Shown here: positions 25,318 to 33,827 of the stretch, piece by piece
Position numbering within the stretch: the first letter of the stretch is position 1
Layout of the letters: each line of letters starts with the position of its first letter
Assembly: GCA_002492465.1 (NCBI GenBank)
Contig: DKYT01000067.1
Span: 3,243 to 67,242 of the forward strand
Origin: Lachnospiraceae bacterium UBA7093
GTDB lineage: Bacteria; Bacillota; Clostridia; Lachnospirales; Lachnospiraceae
Length of the DNA stretch: 64,000 nucleotides
Direction of reading: 5' to 3'
The notes under the pieces: model-generated
What the model was told of the DNA's origin: nothing
The model's input: the letters and a program-made list of their open reading frames with translations, nothing else
Database searches by the model: none
Position numbers and translations under genes: made by a program

Positions 25318-25986
25318 ATGACTAGGATTTTGGTGATTGAGGACGACAGCTCAATTTCGGAACTGATCTGCATGAATCTGGAGGCAGCGGGATATAAGGC
25401 AATTCCCATTATGGACGGGCTGCTGGCGGAAGCATTTTTGAAGAAAGAGGAGAGCAGGGAAGTCGCCCTTGCCCTGGTAGATGTAATGCTGCCGGGCAAG
25501 GACGGCTTTGCTTTGATGGAGGATTTGGAGAGGGAGAAGATTCCTGTAATCTACCTGACGGCAAAGGATGATGTGGTGTCAAAGGTCCATGGACTGAAAG
25601 CGGGGGCGGAGGATTATATCGTAAAGCCCTTTGAGGTGCTGGAGCTGTTGGTGCGCATAGAAAAGGTGCTTAAGAGAACCGGACGGAGCAGAGAAAGGAT
25701 TCAGATACGGGACGTGGTGATTGATTTAAAGGAGCACAGCGTGACCAAAAAAGGTGAGAAAGTGTCCTTGAAGCCCCTGGAATATGAATTGCTTGTTACC
25801 CTTGCAGGCAGCAAAAACGTGGCGTTTTCCAGGGAAGAGCTGATCAATCGGATATGGGGCTGCGATTACATGGGGGAAACCAGAACGGTAGACGTACACA
25901 TTGGGCAGCTTCGGAAAAAGCTGGGTTTTTATGATGTGATACGAACCATATCCAAGACAGGGTATCGGTTGGAGGATTTAGAATAG
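25318..25986 (+). CDS. OmpR-family response regulator linked to the ABC exporter
   Basis: This 222-residue regulator has the acidic pocket VIEDD, phosphorylated aspartate D55 (LALVDVMLPGKDG), a lysine in YIVKPFEVLELL and a winged-helix domain ending in KTGYRLED. The stop falls directly before the kinase start (25987), so the pair is translationally coupled. Location after an FtsX-type exporter suggests it controls that exporter or responds to its flux, as in Bce-like modules. That functional link is inference. Confidence 0.93.
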   Translation: MTRILVIEDDSSISELICMNLEAAGYKAIPIMDGLLAEAFLKKEESREVALALVDVMLPGKDGFALMEDLEREKIPVIYLTAKDDVVSKVHGLKAGAEDYIVKPFEVLELLVRIEKVLKRTGRSRERIQIRDVVIDLKEHSVTKKGEKVSLKPLEYELLVTLAGSKNVAFSREELINRIWGCDYMGETRTVDVHIGQLRKKLGFYDVIRTISKTGYRLEDLE

Positions 25987-27372
25987 ATGAAGCTTTGGAA
26001 AAAACTTGCCGGCATGACGACGGCAGTTTTGCTGGCGGCAATGGGCGTGTCAGGGGCGGCGGTGATTTATCGGTCAGCTCTTTACAACCAGCAGAAAACC
26101 GTTGAAAGCTGTGAGCATCAGCTGAAATCAACAGCATACGCCATTGGAAGAGAGCTGGAGAACGGTCTTTTAGAGGAGTACAGCGAGCCTACCAAGAATT
26201 CTTTCATCAATTATGTGGTCAAAAAATACGGCGCAGGAGAGTACATTTTAATCGAAGACGACCATGAGGTTTGTAATTTGACGCCGTTTGAGCTTAAAAA
26301 TCCAGGGGATGAGAGATGGACCCAAAATGAAAGCTGCAGCGTCATACAAAGAAAAGGAGAAAAATTTATTCTGATCTCAGGCAAGCGGGTGCCCATGATG
26401 GGAAAAGCGGAGTACAAGCTTGTGTTTGTGCAGGATATTTCTGATCTCTATGCAGATATGCGGGAGCAGGCGTTGTTTATACTGGCAATTTTTCTGGGAG
26501 CGGTTTTCGTTTCCATGATTTTAGTTTTTTTGGCGACAAAAAGGCTTTTGCGTCCCTTACGGGAGCTGCAGCAGGCAGCAGGGGACATTAGCAATGGAAA
26601 TTTGGAGAGGCGCGCCAATGTGCATACGAGAGACGAAATTGGTCTTATGGCAGTGGATTTTAATAAAATGGCGGAGCGGATCGAGGATCAGGTGACGGAA
26701 TTGTCCCTGGTTTCCGAACGGCGCAGACAGATGCTGGGAAGCCTGACCCATGAATTAAAAACGCCTATGACTTCTATTATCGGTTATTCCGACACCCTGC
26801 TCCATGTAAATTTAAAAAAGGAACAGCAGGAACGCGCCCTGTGGCATATTAAGGAGGAATGCAGCCGTTTGGAGCGGTTAAGCAGCAAGCTGATGAGTCT
26901 TATGGGGTTGTACGATAATGACAGTATCTTTATGGAAGAGGTGTCTGTAGGGGAATTGTTCGATCAGGTGGCAAGGCTTGAGGAATATAACTTAAAAGAG
27001 AGAAAAATGCGGCTGGACTATTCCTGTTCCATGAAAAGCAGGCGGATGGATCGGGATTTGTTTGAAAGTCTGTTGATTAATTTGATTGATAACGCCGCAA
27101 AGGCAAGCGGAGAGGGAAGCACTATTTTTCTGACTGCTGAGGGCGACAGGATCTCTGTGAGAGATCAGGGATGCGGGATTCCGGAAGAGGAAATTGAAAG
27201 GGTAACGGAAGCATTTTATATGGTTGATAAAGCGCGCAGCAGAAAAGAAGGAGGGAGCGGTCTTGGGCTTGCTTTGTGCAGTATGATCGCCCAGCTTCAT
27301 GGAGCGGATCTTTCCATAGAAAGCCGGATTGGTAAGGGGACGGAGGTGTCTGTTGTTTTTCATGAGACGTAA
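25987..27372 (+). CDS. Sensor histidine kinase with HAMP domain
   Basis: A 461-residue kinase. Membrane spans at ~8-28 and ~162-182 enclose a ~130-residue extracellular sensor region. A HAMP domain follows (LLRPLRELQQAAGDISNGNLERRA), then H255 (GSLTHELKTPMTSIIGYSD) and an ATPase domain with NLIDNAAKAS, VRDQGCGIP and GGSGLGLALC. It is the partner of the regulator immediately upstream. Its 3' end overlaps the start of the lipoprotein gene. Confidence 0.93.
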   Translation: MKLWKKLAGMTTAVLLAAMGVSGAAVIYRSALYNQQKTVESCEHQLKSTAYAIGRELENGLLEEYSEPTKNSFINYVVKKYGAGEYILIEDDHEVCNLTPFELKNPGDERWTQNESCSVIQRKGEKFILISGKRVPMMGKAEYKLVFVQDISDLYADMREQALFILAIFLGAVFVSMILVFLATKRLLRPLRELQQAAGDISNGNLERRANVHTRDEIGLMAVDFNKMAERIEDQVTELSLVSERRRQMLGSLTHELKTPMTSIIGYSDTLLHVNLKKEQQERALWHIKEECSRLERLSSKLMSLMGLYDNDSIFMEEVSVGELFDQVARLEEYNLKERKMRLDYSCSMKSRRMDRDLFESLLINLIDNAAKASGEGSTIFLTAEGDRISVRDQGCGIPEEEIERVTEAFYMVDKARSRKEGGSGLGLALCSMIAQLHGADLSIESRIGKGTEVSVVFHET

Positions 27373-28720
27373 AGTTCGTTTGCAATTTGTTTACAATTTG
27401 TTGTATACCTTTTACAGGGCGGCACTATGCCTTGTAATAAGCGTTCTGGTTCTGCTGCTTGCAGGCTGCGGCGACAGCATACAGTCGGAAGAGGAGATCG
27501 TTATTCTGAAAGAGGATTCAGGCGGACAGGAATCGGAAAGTAGTGATGGAGAAGTAAGAAAAGAGGAAAGCGCAGTGGAAAGCGAAACCGGGATTGCCGA
27601 ATTGGTACAGGCTCCGGAGCAATATACCTGGGAAGGAAGCAGCGGGGGAATTCAAGTGGCTGTGGATGCCCCCGTAAGAATTCCCCAGGCGGAAGGATTT
27701 AAGTCTTATAAGGTGACCGGAAGGGTATTTACCCAGGAGGATTATGATAAGATAAACCGGGTGCTGTTAAAAGGGGGAGAGCTTTGGAATAAAGAGAAGA
27801 AAGCGCCCTCCAAGGAGCCTGTGATCGTAGAAGTTCCGGCAGTGGTATCCTACAGTGAAAGACAGGAAGATGAGGAAATCAATGTAGAGAATTCCGGTGA
27901 AAACTGGCTGTATGGATTTGCAACGGTGGAGAGTGAGGAGTATTTCGTCAGCTTAGACAATGATCTGAGAGAAGATTGGCGGTGGATTTCCTTCACGATC
28001 CAGGGTACCAGAGGGCTAAGCAATTATTATCCCATAGGAAGGAAACCGGAATTCGTGGAGCAGGAGCTTTCTACCGAAACGATACGGCAGGAAGCGGAAC
28101 AGCTTATGAAGGATATGGAATTTACGGATTTTGACGTTGGCGGCGAGGAGTATTTTGGCTCTGTAAGCGGCGCTGAGCAGTTAAGGACACTGCAGGAGAA
28201 AGCAGGCTATGGCATTCATTTTACCAGAGTTTTAGATGGTATTCAGGTGACTTATACAGACAATGATGGCACTATGGTAGAGGCGGAAAATGGCGCAATG
28301 TGCGCATGGCCTTATGAAAAAATTGATATTGTCTTTGATGAGAAGGGATTTGCAGAATTTGCCTGGACAAACCCCTATGAGGTGGAAAAACAGTCGGATG
28401 AGAATGTGTTCCTGCTTCCCTTTTCTGACATTCAGAATGTATTTCAGGAAATGGTTTTTAAAAAATATCAGGACTTTTGGGGAGAAACTGAGATAAAAGA
28501 AGAACTACGCATCAGCGAGGTGCGGTTAGGATATATGCGTATCATGGAGAAAGGCAACGTTATGGAAGGAAGTATGATTCCCGTTTGGGATTTTTTCGGA
28601 AGCGAGACTTTTTCGTATGATGAAATGGCGGAGCCTGTAACGGAGGATAACCCTTATAAATGCCTGCTGACCATTAATGCCATGGACGGCACGATTATTG
28701 ACAGAGATTTAGGATACTAA
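27362..28720 (+). CDS. Large secreted lipoprotein, possibly DUF6034-like
   Basis: The N-terminal signal peptide ends in the lipobox LLLAGCG, so the protein is lipid-anchored outside the cell. I chose ATG 27362 (MRRKVRLQFVYN), which overlaps the kinase stop by eleven bases; an upstream TTG at 27329 is less likely. After an acidic Glu/Ser linker the protein contains FKSYKVTGRVFTQEDYDKINRVLL and a C-terminal half rich in beta strands and ending in CLLTINAMDGTIIDRDLGY, recalling YycH/PepSY-type accessory folds. Overlap with the kinase suggests it modulates that sensor. The DUF assignment is from memory and uncertain. Confidence 0.65.
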   Translation: MRRKVRLQFVYNLLYTFYRAALCLVISVLVLLLAGCGDSIQSEEEIVILKEDSGGQESESSDGEVRKEESAVESETGIAELVQAPEQYTWEGSSGGIQVAVDAPVRIPQAEGFKSYKVTGRVFTQEDYDKINRVLLKGGELWNKEKKAPSKEPVIVEVPAVVSYSERQEDEEINVENSGENWLYGFATVESEEYFVSLDNDLREDWRWISFTIQGTRGLSNYYPIGRKPEFVEQELSTETIRQEAEQLMKDMEFTDFDVGGEEYFGSVSGAEQLRTLQEKAGYGIHFTRVLDGIQVTYTDNDGTMVEAENGAMCAWPYEKIDIVFDEKGFAEFAWTNPYEVEKQSDENVFLLPFSDIQNVFQEMVFKKYQDFWGETEIKEELRISEVRLGYMRIMEKGNVMEGSMIPVWDFFGSETFSYDEMAEPVTEDNPYKCLLTINAMDGTIIDRDLGY

Positions 28721-28730
28721 AAAGAAAGGC

Positions 28731-29393
28731 ATGGTTTTTACAAAAGTGAAGGATCAGAAAGCAATATGTATATCAGCCTCCAATATTGTTAAAAATCAGA
28801 AACACAGTACATCTTATTTGATCAGTGAAATGATTGCGGAGGCGTTGGAGGGAAAGGGAGTTTTGTGTGAAATTTTGGATCTGCGGAGCTTTGAGCTGAC
28901 AGCGTGCACAGGGTGCGACGGATGCAGAAGAGGCGGAGGATGTGTACCGGATGCGGATTTTAACAGGATATATGAGAAATTGGCAGGAGTGAATTATCTG
29001 TTTTTTATTTCTCCCTACTGCGCCCCCATTCCTGCGAAGTTGAGCATGCTTTTGGAAAAACTGGAAAAAATGGATTGCCTGTCTTGTGAGAGGGAGGAAG
29101 CTTCGGACGTAGGGCAGGGCAGCGTTCTCGCCGGGATTGTTTCCTATGGGGAAGGAGACAGGGAAAAATATCAGAATAAGATTGTCAACGATATTATCTC
29201 CGAGGCGCTTGAAAGAATGCAGTTGAAGATTATTCCCTACAATTCAAAATGGGATACGGGGATTAGCCTGCCTGTTGACCATGAGGGGAAGATCAAAGAA
29301 CCGGGGTATGACAGAGAAACGCTGGAGAATGAAATTGATCAGTACGTGAAGGTGGTTCTGCAGACTGCAAAGTCGCTGCATGCAATTGTGTGA
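28731..29393 (+). CDS. Flavodoxin-like NAD(P)H-dependent FMN oxidoreductase
   Basis: A 220-residue protein of the NADPH-dependent FMN reductase/iron-sulfur flavoprotein group. The first strand and phosphate-binding loop read ICISASNIVKNQKHSTSYL; the cysteine-rich CTGCDGCRRGGGC (about residues 60-72) resembles the compact Fe-S ligand motif of Isf proteins. FISPYCAPIPAKLSMLLEKLEKM corresponds to the flavin-side helix. It would transfer electrons between FMN and a partner in the cytoplasm. The start lies ten bases after the lipoprotein stop, so read-through expression is likely. Confidence 0.8.
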   Translation: MVFTKVKDQKAICISASNIVKNQKHSTSYLISEMIAEALEGKGVLCEILDLRSFELTACTGCDGCRRGGGCVPDADFNRIYEKLAGVNYLFFISPYCAPIPAKLSMLLEKLEKMDCLSCEREEASDVGQGSVLAGIVSYGEGDREKYQNKIVNDIISEALERMQLKIIPYNSKWDTGISLPVDHEGKIKEPGYDRETLENEIDQYVKVVLQTAKSLHAIV

Positions 29394-29521
29394 TTAAGCG
29401 GGTGCCCACGCCAGGGGATGCATTCAGGCACGGCATGATTCATTTTCCCAAGGTTTTTCTTGCCCTGAATATGCAAAAATGATATGATAAATGCAGTCGC
29501 AGGCGGCGATAGGAGGGGAGA

Positions 29522-30592
29522 ATGGAAGTGGTAAAAGACACATTTCGGAGATATGATATTGATAATCTGCGGAATTTGACCATATTGCTTTTATTTCCGG
29601 TGCACACCTTTATGGTTTGGAATGACTTTGGGTCTCGGTTTTATGTATGGGCTGGAGAAAACAGGCTTTTGAGCACATTGATTGTACTGGTAAATCCTTG
29701 GTTTATGCCGGTGCTTTTTGTTTTGGCGGGGATAAGCGCCAGATATGCGCTGGAAAAGAGGACGACCCGGGAATTTGTCAGGGAAAGAATCAGAAAATTG
29801 TTCATTCCATTTGTGGGTGGAATGATTTCTTTTGTGCCTTTCCAGACCTTGTATGCCAGGAAATATTTTGACCAGTATGAGGGGAGTCTGCTGGATAACT
29901 GGAAGTATTTTTTTACTCATTTGACGGATTTTTCCGGATATGACGGAGGGTTTACGCCGGGGCATTTGTGGTTTATTTTATTTCTGTTTTTAATCTCGCT
30001 GGCTGCCCTTGCCTTGTTTCATTTTTGCCCTTATGGAAGGATGAAAGCCCGGGTGGAGAATATACCGGTATTTGGTATTTTTCTTCTGTTTATTCCGGTA
30101 TGGCTGATGTATCATCTGGGTAATTTCGGCGGTTTCAGCCTTGGAAAAAGTCTTGCCTTGTATTTGCTTGGGTACTATGTTCTGAGCAATGAGGAGGCGA
30201 TGGCGAAGGTTGAAAAGAATATCAAATGGATCGGCGGCTTATGGCTTGCGGGAACGGCTGCACTGGCATTGCTGTATTACCATTTTTCCTATTATGGCGA
30301 TTTGTGGATTAATTATATTGGATGGAACTCCATTTTGGTTTTGCTGGTTTTCGGGAAAAAATATTTGAATAGAAAAACGAAGTTTACGGTATATTTTAAT
30401 CAGGCATCCTATCCCATCTACATTTTGCATCAATCTATTTTGGTGGCGATTGCATATTATGTGGTGAAAATGGGGGATAACCTGCCGGTACAGGCGGCGG
30501 CAGTCTGCATTGGAAGTTTTGTGCTGACGGTGGCGGCATATCATTTGATCAGGGTAATACCTTTCGTGAGAAAGATCGTAGGAATAAAATAG
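29522..30592 (+). CDS. Acyltransferase 3 family membrane protein
   Basis: A 356-residue integral membrane protein with about ten spans. It starts with RRYDIDNLRNLTILLLFPVHTFMVW, the family's opening motif with the catalytic-type histidine (RxxxxDxLR...H), followed by PWFMPVLFVLAGISARYAL. Such enzymes O-acetylate or succinylate cell-surface glycans, lipids or exopolysaccharide. The acceptor cannot be told. It has GGAGGGGAGA as ribosome site. The 128 bases before it contain only a weak imperfect inverted repeat (29416-29483) and no gene. Confidence 0.9.
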   Translation: MEVVKDTFRRYDIDNLRNLTILLLFPVHTFMVWNDFGSRFYVWAGENRLLSTLIVLVNPWFMPVLFVLAGISARYALEKRTTREFVRERIRKLFIPFVGGMISFVPFQTLYARKYFDQYEGSLLDNWKYFFTHLTDFSGYDGGFTPGHLWFILFLFLISLAALALFHFCPYGRMKARVENIPVFGIFLLFIPVWLMYHLGNFGGFSLGKSLALYLLGYYVLSNEEAMAKVEKNIKWIGGLWLAGTAALALLYYHFSYYGDLWINYIGWNSILVLLVFGKKYLNRKTKFTVYFNQASYPIYILHQSILVAIAYYVVKMGDNLPVQAAAVCIGSFVLTVAAYHLIRVIPFVRKIVGIK

Positions 30593-30605
30593 GCAGCGCG
30601 CAATG

Positions 30606-30762
30606 CGCTTCGGAAAAGGAGGAAAGATTGAATAAATTGCTTGATAGCAATTTATTCAACCGGGAATTTGTGCCGAAGCGTCACAAATTCTTTTGATCGC
30701 AGAGCAGAATTGGAGATTCTGCTCGCGTTCCTCAGCACAAAACGCTTCGGAAAAGGAGGAAA
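30606..30762 (+). repeat. Structured leader with a duplicated ribosome site (element D)
   Basis: The 20-base sequence cgcttcggaaaaggaggaaa occurs at 30606-30625 and 30743-30762. Between the copies lie three hairpins (30629-30656, 30664-30690, 30701-30725). The loop of the second (ccgaagcg) complements the cgcttcgg of the repeats. The first copy could start a 22-residue peptide at TTG 30628-30696. Confidence 0.65.
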
Positions 30763-30764
30763 AG

Positions 30765-31016
30765 ATGTTAGAGTTTAAGTATGACACACAGCTGTTAATC
30801 GAGGGGGAGAATCTGGACGAGGACGCCATTTCCCAGTATTTCACGGAGAATTTTAAAGGGGACTGTCTTTTGGCAGTGGGGGACGAGGAACTCATTAAGA
30901 TTCATTTCCATACAAATGAACCGTGGAAGGTGCTGGAGTATTGTTCTACTTTGGGTGAGATTTATGACATAGTGGTAGAGGATATGGACAGGCAGTCGAG
31001 AGGGCTGAAAGGTTAG
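30765..31016 (+). CDS. Stand-alone homologue of the FakA (YloV) C-terminal domain
   Basis: This 83-residue protein matches the C-terminal part of the fatty-acid kinase FakA: YDTQLLIEGENLDEDAI, then GDCLLAVGDEELIKIHFHTNEPWKVLEY and finally GEIYDIVVEDMDRQ. It lacks the kinase (DAK2) domain entirely. I start it at ATG 30765, three bases after the second GGAGG. The FakA C-terminal region contacts the acyl carrier FakB (DegV family), and a degV gene is present at 43001. It might bind such proteins or modulate the true FakA; this is inference. Confidence 0.75.
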   Translation: MLEFKYDTQLLIEGENLDEDAISQYFTENFKGDCLLAVGDEELIKIHFHTNEPWKVLEYCSTLGEIYDIVVEDMDRQSRGLKG

Positions 31017-31047
31017 GGATGAAAATAAATCTGGTTGTCAGGAAGGA

Positions 31048-31076
31048 ACGCAGGCTGATTTTGCCTGCGTTTGTTG
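31048..31076 (+). terminator. Terminator after the FakA-C-like gene
   Basis: aacgcaggc (31048-31056) pairs with gcctgcgtt (31063-31071), followed by a short T/G tract. Confidence 0.6.
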
Positions 31077-31176
31077 TGCATTTTATCCAGCCAGAACGCA
31101 TCTTATCTTTTGCTTTATTTGGAGAAGGAGGAATTTATGGTATATTTGCTTCATTGAAGAATGGAGGAACTGGAAA

Positions 31177-32268
31177 ATGAAAAATGAAAAAAGAAAAAAG
31201 GATAAAATGCAGGGCGGAAGGAAAATAGCGGTAAGATGTCTGACTGTGTTGGGCATTGTTGGGGTATTGCTTTTAGGGCTTCGGTTTATGATGTTTCCCC
31301 CTTACCGGCAGCCGGAAGTTACAGGAAGCTATGAGGTGGAGATCCAGGAGTTTACCTGGGAGGATGTAAGCCGGGTGGAAACTTTTGCGGATACGGGAGA
31401 AAACCGTGCGCTGACGGTGAAATTTTGGTATCCTAAGGAAGAGGGGCGCTATCCCCTTGTGGTATTTTCCCATGGAGCCTTTGGGGTGATCGACAGTAAT
31501 TATTCTACTTGTATGGAGCTTGCGTCTAACGGATATGTGGCGGTAAGCATTGCCCATCCTTATCATGCCATGTTTGTAAAGGATGTGAATGGAAAGACGA
31601 CGCTGGTGGACCCTGATTTTTTTAAAAGCGCTATGACGGCGGGGGGCGACCACGATCCGGAGGAAGAGGAAAAAATGTATTTGAACAGCGTAGAATGGAT
31701 GGCGCTCAGAACAGCAGATGAAAATTTTGTGTTGGATACGATCCTTGCCAAAGCCAGGGAGGGTGAGGACGGTCCTTTTCAATTGGTGGATCCGGAAAAA
31801 ATAGGGCTGTTTGGTCATTCCATGGGAGGCGCTTCTTCCGTGGCATTAGGAAGAGAACGGGAGGATATTGATGCGGTTATCGACCTTGAGGGCACTATGC
31901 TGGGAGAATACGTTGGATTTGCAAATGGAACGGAGCTTTTTAATCAGGAGCCTTATCCGGTGCCGGTTTTGGATGTGAATTCCGAGAGGGTTCATGAGGA
32001 GGCGGAAAGGCTTGCCGGTCTGGGCGTGCAATATGTGAATTTTTATGTGGGAGAAAATGCTGCGGACTATCGGGAGGTAGTTTTTCGGGATGCAGGGCAT
32101 CTGAACTTTACCGATCTGCCGCTGATATCCCCCATTCTGGCGAAGATGCTGGGTACGGGAAAGGTGGACCCAAGAACCTGTATTGAGAATGTAAACCGGG
32201 TGGTGCTTTCCTGGTTTGACTATTATTTAAAGGGAAAGGGAGAACTGAATTTAAAGGATATCTATTAA
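31177..32268 (+). CDS. Membrane-anchored alpha/beta hydrolase
   Basis: A 363-residue hydrolase with one N-terminal span (~19-41). The oxyanion region FSHGAFG (about 100-106) and nucleophile elbow GHSMGG (about 214-219) are clear, with a late acidic residue and DAGHLNF supplying the histidine. The domain resembles the dienelactone hydrolase/PAF-acetylhydrolase group, so an ester or lipid substrate at the cell surface is likely. Start ATG 31177 follows GGAGGAACTGG. The next gene starts two bases after its stop. Confidence 0.85.
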   Translation: MKNEKRKKDKMQGGRKIAVRCLTVLGIVGVLLLGLRFMMFPPYRQPEVTGSYEVEIQEFTWEDVSRVETFADTGENRALTVKFWYPKEEGRYPLVVFSHGAFGVIDSNYSTCMELASNGYVAVSIAHPYHAMFVKDVNGKTTLVDPDFFKSAMTAGGDHDPEEEEKMYLNSVEWMALRTADENFVLDTILAKAREGEDGPFQLVDPEKIGLFGHSMGGASSVALGREREDIDAVIDLEGTMLGEYVGFANGTELFNQEPYPVPVLDVNSERVHEEAERLAGLGVQYVNFYVGENAADYREVVFRDAGHLNFTDLPLISPILAKMLGTGKVDPRTCIENVNRVVLSWFDYYLKGKGELNLKDIY

Positions 32269-32270
32269 AA

Positions 32271-32729
32271 ATGAAGGTAAGTATCAGGAAAATCAGAAAA
32301 AAAGAAGAAGAACAGGTAATTATCGAATGTGTGGAGATTACTTCCCAGATCAGGGATATTCACAGCTATTGTATGACAAAAGGAATGGAACTGTCAGGTT
32401 TGTCAGGCGGTCAGCATATGCAGAGGTTTCCACTGGAGGATGTATACTATTTTGAGGCGGTGGATGAAAAAGTCTTTGCCTACACCGGAAAACAGGTGTA
32501 TGAAATGAAAATGCGTCTGTATGAGGCGGAGCATGCCTATGGGGAAAATCATTTTGTAAGATGCTCCAAGTCGGTGGTGCTGAATCTGATGCTGCTTGAC
32601 AGCATCAGCCCGGCGTTGAACGGACGCTTTTTTGCCCATATGAAAAATGGAGAGAAACTGATGATTTCCAGACAATATGCGCAGAAAATAAAACAGATCG
32701 TGATGGGAGAGGAAGAAAATGAAACATAG
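32271..32729 (+). CDS. LytTR-family DNA-binding regulator
   Basis: This 152-residue protein has a C-terminal LytTR DNA-binding domain (VYYFEAVDEKVFAYTGKQVYEM, then FVRCSKSVVLNLMLLDSISPALNGRFFAHMKNGEKLMISRQYAQKIK). The first ~50 residues form a small N-terminal domain without a receiver. Its 3' end overlaps the DUF3021 gene by eleven bases, the standard LytTR/DUF3021 two-gene cassette, in which the membrane protein is thought to restrain the regulator. Confidence 0.9.
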   Translation: MKVSIRKIRKKEEEQVIIECVEITSQIRDIHSYCMTKGMELSGLSGGQHMQRFPLEDVYYFEAVDEKVFAYTGKQVYEMKMRLYEAEHAYGENHFVRCSKSVVLNLMLLDSISPALNGRFFAHMKNGEKLMISRQYAQKIKQIVMGEEENET

Positions 32730-33150
32730 GGAAAATCTGCTGGATGGGATGATGGCTTTTTTTGTGTGTACGGCATGCATTACGATGTTAGAAGGGGTGG
32801 TAGGCATGCTATTTTACCCGGAGATAAAGCTGGGATTTGAAGCTTTTTTTTCGCCGCCAATTTTTGCCTTTTTTTCTACTCTGTTTGGAGTGGTTACCCG
32901 TTCTAAAAGAGAGTTGAGCGTGAGAGAGGTTTTGATTCGCAGAGGCATACATTTGCTTTTGATTGAAGGACTGGTTTTTGGGGTTAATTATGCTTTTGGA
33001 AATATTTATAATCCTTTGGAGTCTGGGATTTTAGCTGTGGCGATTGCAGTGGTTTTTGTGGCGGTTTATGGGGTTTTGTGGCTGAATGATTTAAGGAGCG
33101 CCGCGGCATTTAATGAAAAACTGAAGGTTTACCAGAGCCGGGGATTGTGA
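32719..33150 (+). CDS. DUF3021 membrane protein
   Basis: A 143-residue protein with four predicted membrane spans, matching the DUF3021 family that accompanies LytTR regulators. It has short loops and a C-terminal cytoplasmic tail. It probably acts as the inhibitory or sensory partner of the upstream LytTR protein. The stop codon is embedded in a perfect 19-bp palindrome (33145-33163). Confidence 0.85.
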   Translation: MKHRENLLDGMMAFFVCTACITMLEGVVGMLFYPEIKLGFEAFFSPPIFAFFSTLFGVVTRSKRELSVREVLIRRGIHLLLIEGLVFGVNYAFGNIYNPLESGILAVAIAVVFVAVYGVLWLNDLRSAAAFNEKLKVYQSRGL

Positions 33151-33163
33151 TATGATATCACAA
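33145..33163. promoter_or_regulatory. Perfect 9-1-9 palindrome, operator candidate
   Basis: ttgtgatatgatatcacaa reads the same on both strands around one central base. It spans the DUF3021 stop and lies 59 bases before the HD gene start. LytTR regulators prefer direct repeats, so another regulator may bind here. Confidence 0.45.
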
Positions 33164-33221
33164 GTGAAGGTATCATTAAAATTCTGTTATGCGTAGAAAA
33201 CAGCGCAGAAATGAGGAAACA

Positions 33222-33812
33222 ATGGAAAATCAATTAACAAGAGAAGAAGCTCTTACACTATTGAAGCAGTATAATAAGGAGCCCTTTCACATTCAGCACG
33301 GGCTTACGGTGGAAGGCGTTATGCGTTGGTATGCCAATGAGCTGGGCTATGGGGAGGATGCTGATTATTGGGCAATTACAGGGCTTTTGCATGATATTGA
33401 TTTTGAACTGTACCCGGAGCAGCACTGCCAAAAGGCGCCTGAACTGCTAAGAGAGGGCGGCGCGTCGGAAGAGATGATCCGTTCTGTGTGCTCCCATGGA
33501 TACGGGCTTTGCTGTAATATAAAGCCGGAGCATGAGATGGAGAAGGTTTTGTTTGCAGTGGACGAGCTTACCGGTCTGATCGGCGCGGCTGCGCTTATGC
33601 GTCCGTCTAAAAGCGTGGAGGATATGGAAGCGTCCAGCGTAAAGAAAAAATTTAAGGATAAAAGATTTGCTGCCGGGTGTTCCAGAGATGTGATCAGGCA
33701 GGGAGCAGAGATGCTGGGCTGGGATCTGAATGATTTGTTTGAAAAGACGATACTTGCTATGCGCACCTGTGAAAAGCAGATTCAGGAAGAGATGGAGCAG
33801 ACGTCGTTTTAG
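33222..33812 (+). CDS. HD-domain phosphohydrolase-like protein
   Basis: A 196-residue protein with a compact HD domain. The metal ligands appear as H (IQHGLTVEG), the HD pair in GLLHDIDFE, and the late D in FAVDELTGLIGAAALMRP. It belongs to the group annotated as HD domain or hydrolase proteins in Lachnospiraceae; nucleotides are likely substrates but none is proven. I start it at ATG 33222, after ATGAGGAAACA; the longer frame from 33189 lacks a good ribosome site. Confidence 0.85.
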   Translation: MENQLTREEALTLLKQYNKEPFHIQHGLTVEGVMRWYANELGYGEDADYWAITGLLHDIDFELYPEQHCQKAPELLREGGASEEMIRSVCSHGYGLCCNIKPEHEMEKVLFAVDELTGLIGAAALMRPSKSVEDMEASSVKKKFKDKRFAAGCSRDVIRQGAEMLGWDLNDLFEKTILAMRTCEKQIQEEMEQTSF

Positions 33813-33827
33813 CAGGATATAAAGGGA

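Noticed and set aside
29416..29483. Degraded copy of the long-hairpin elements (gcattcagg / ccctgaatatgc)
   Set aside because: The pairing is short and interrupted and the shared core is absent; too weak to call.
30693..31016. Longer 107-residue version of the FakA-C-like protein starting at 30693
   Set aside because: The extra 24 residues lie in the hairpin region and the GGAGG directly before 30765 supports the shorter protein.
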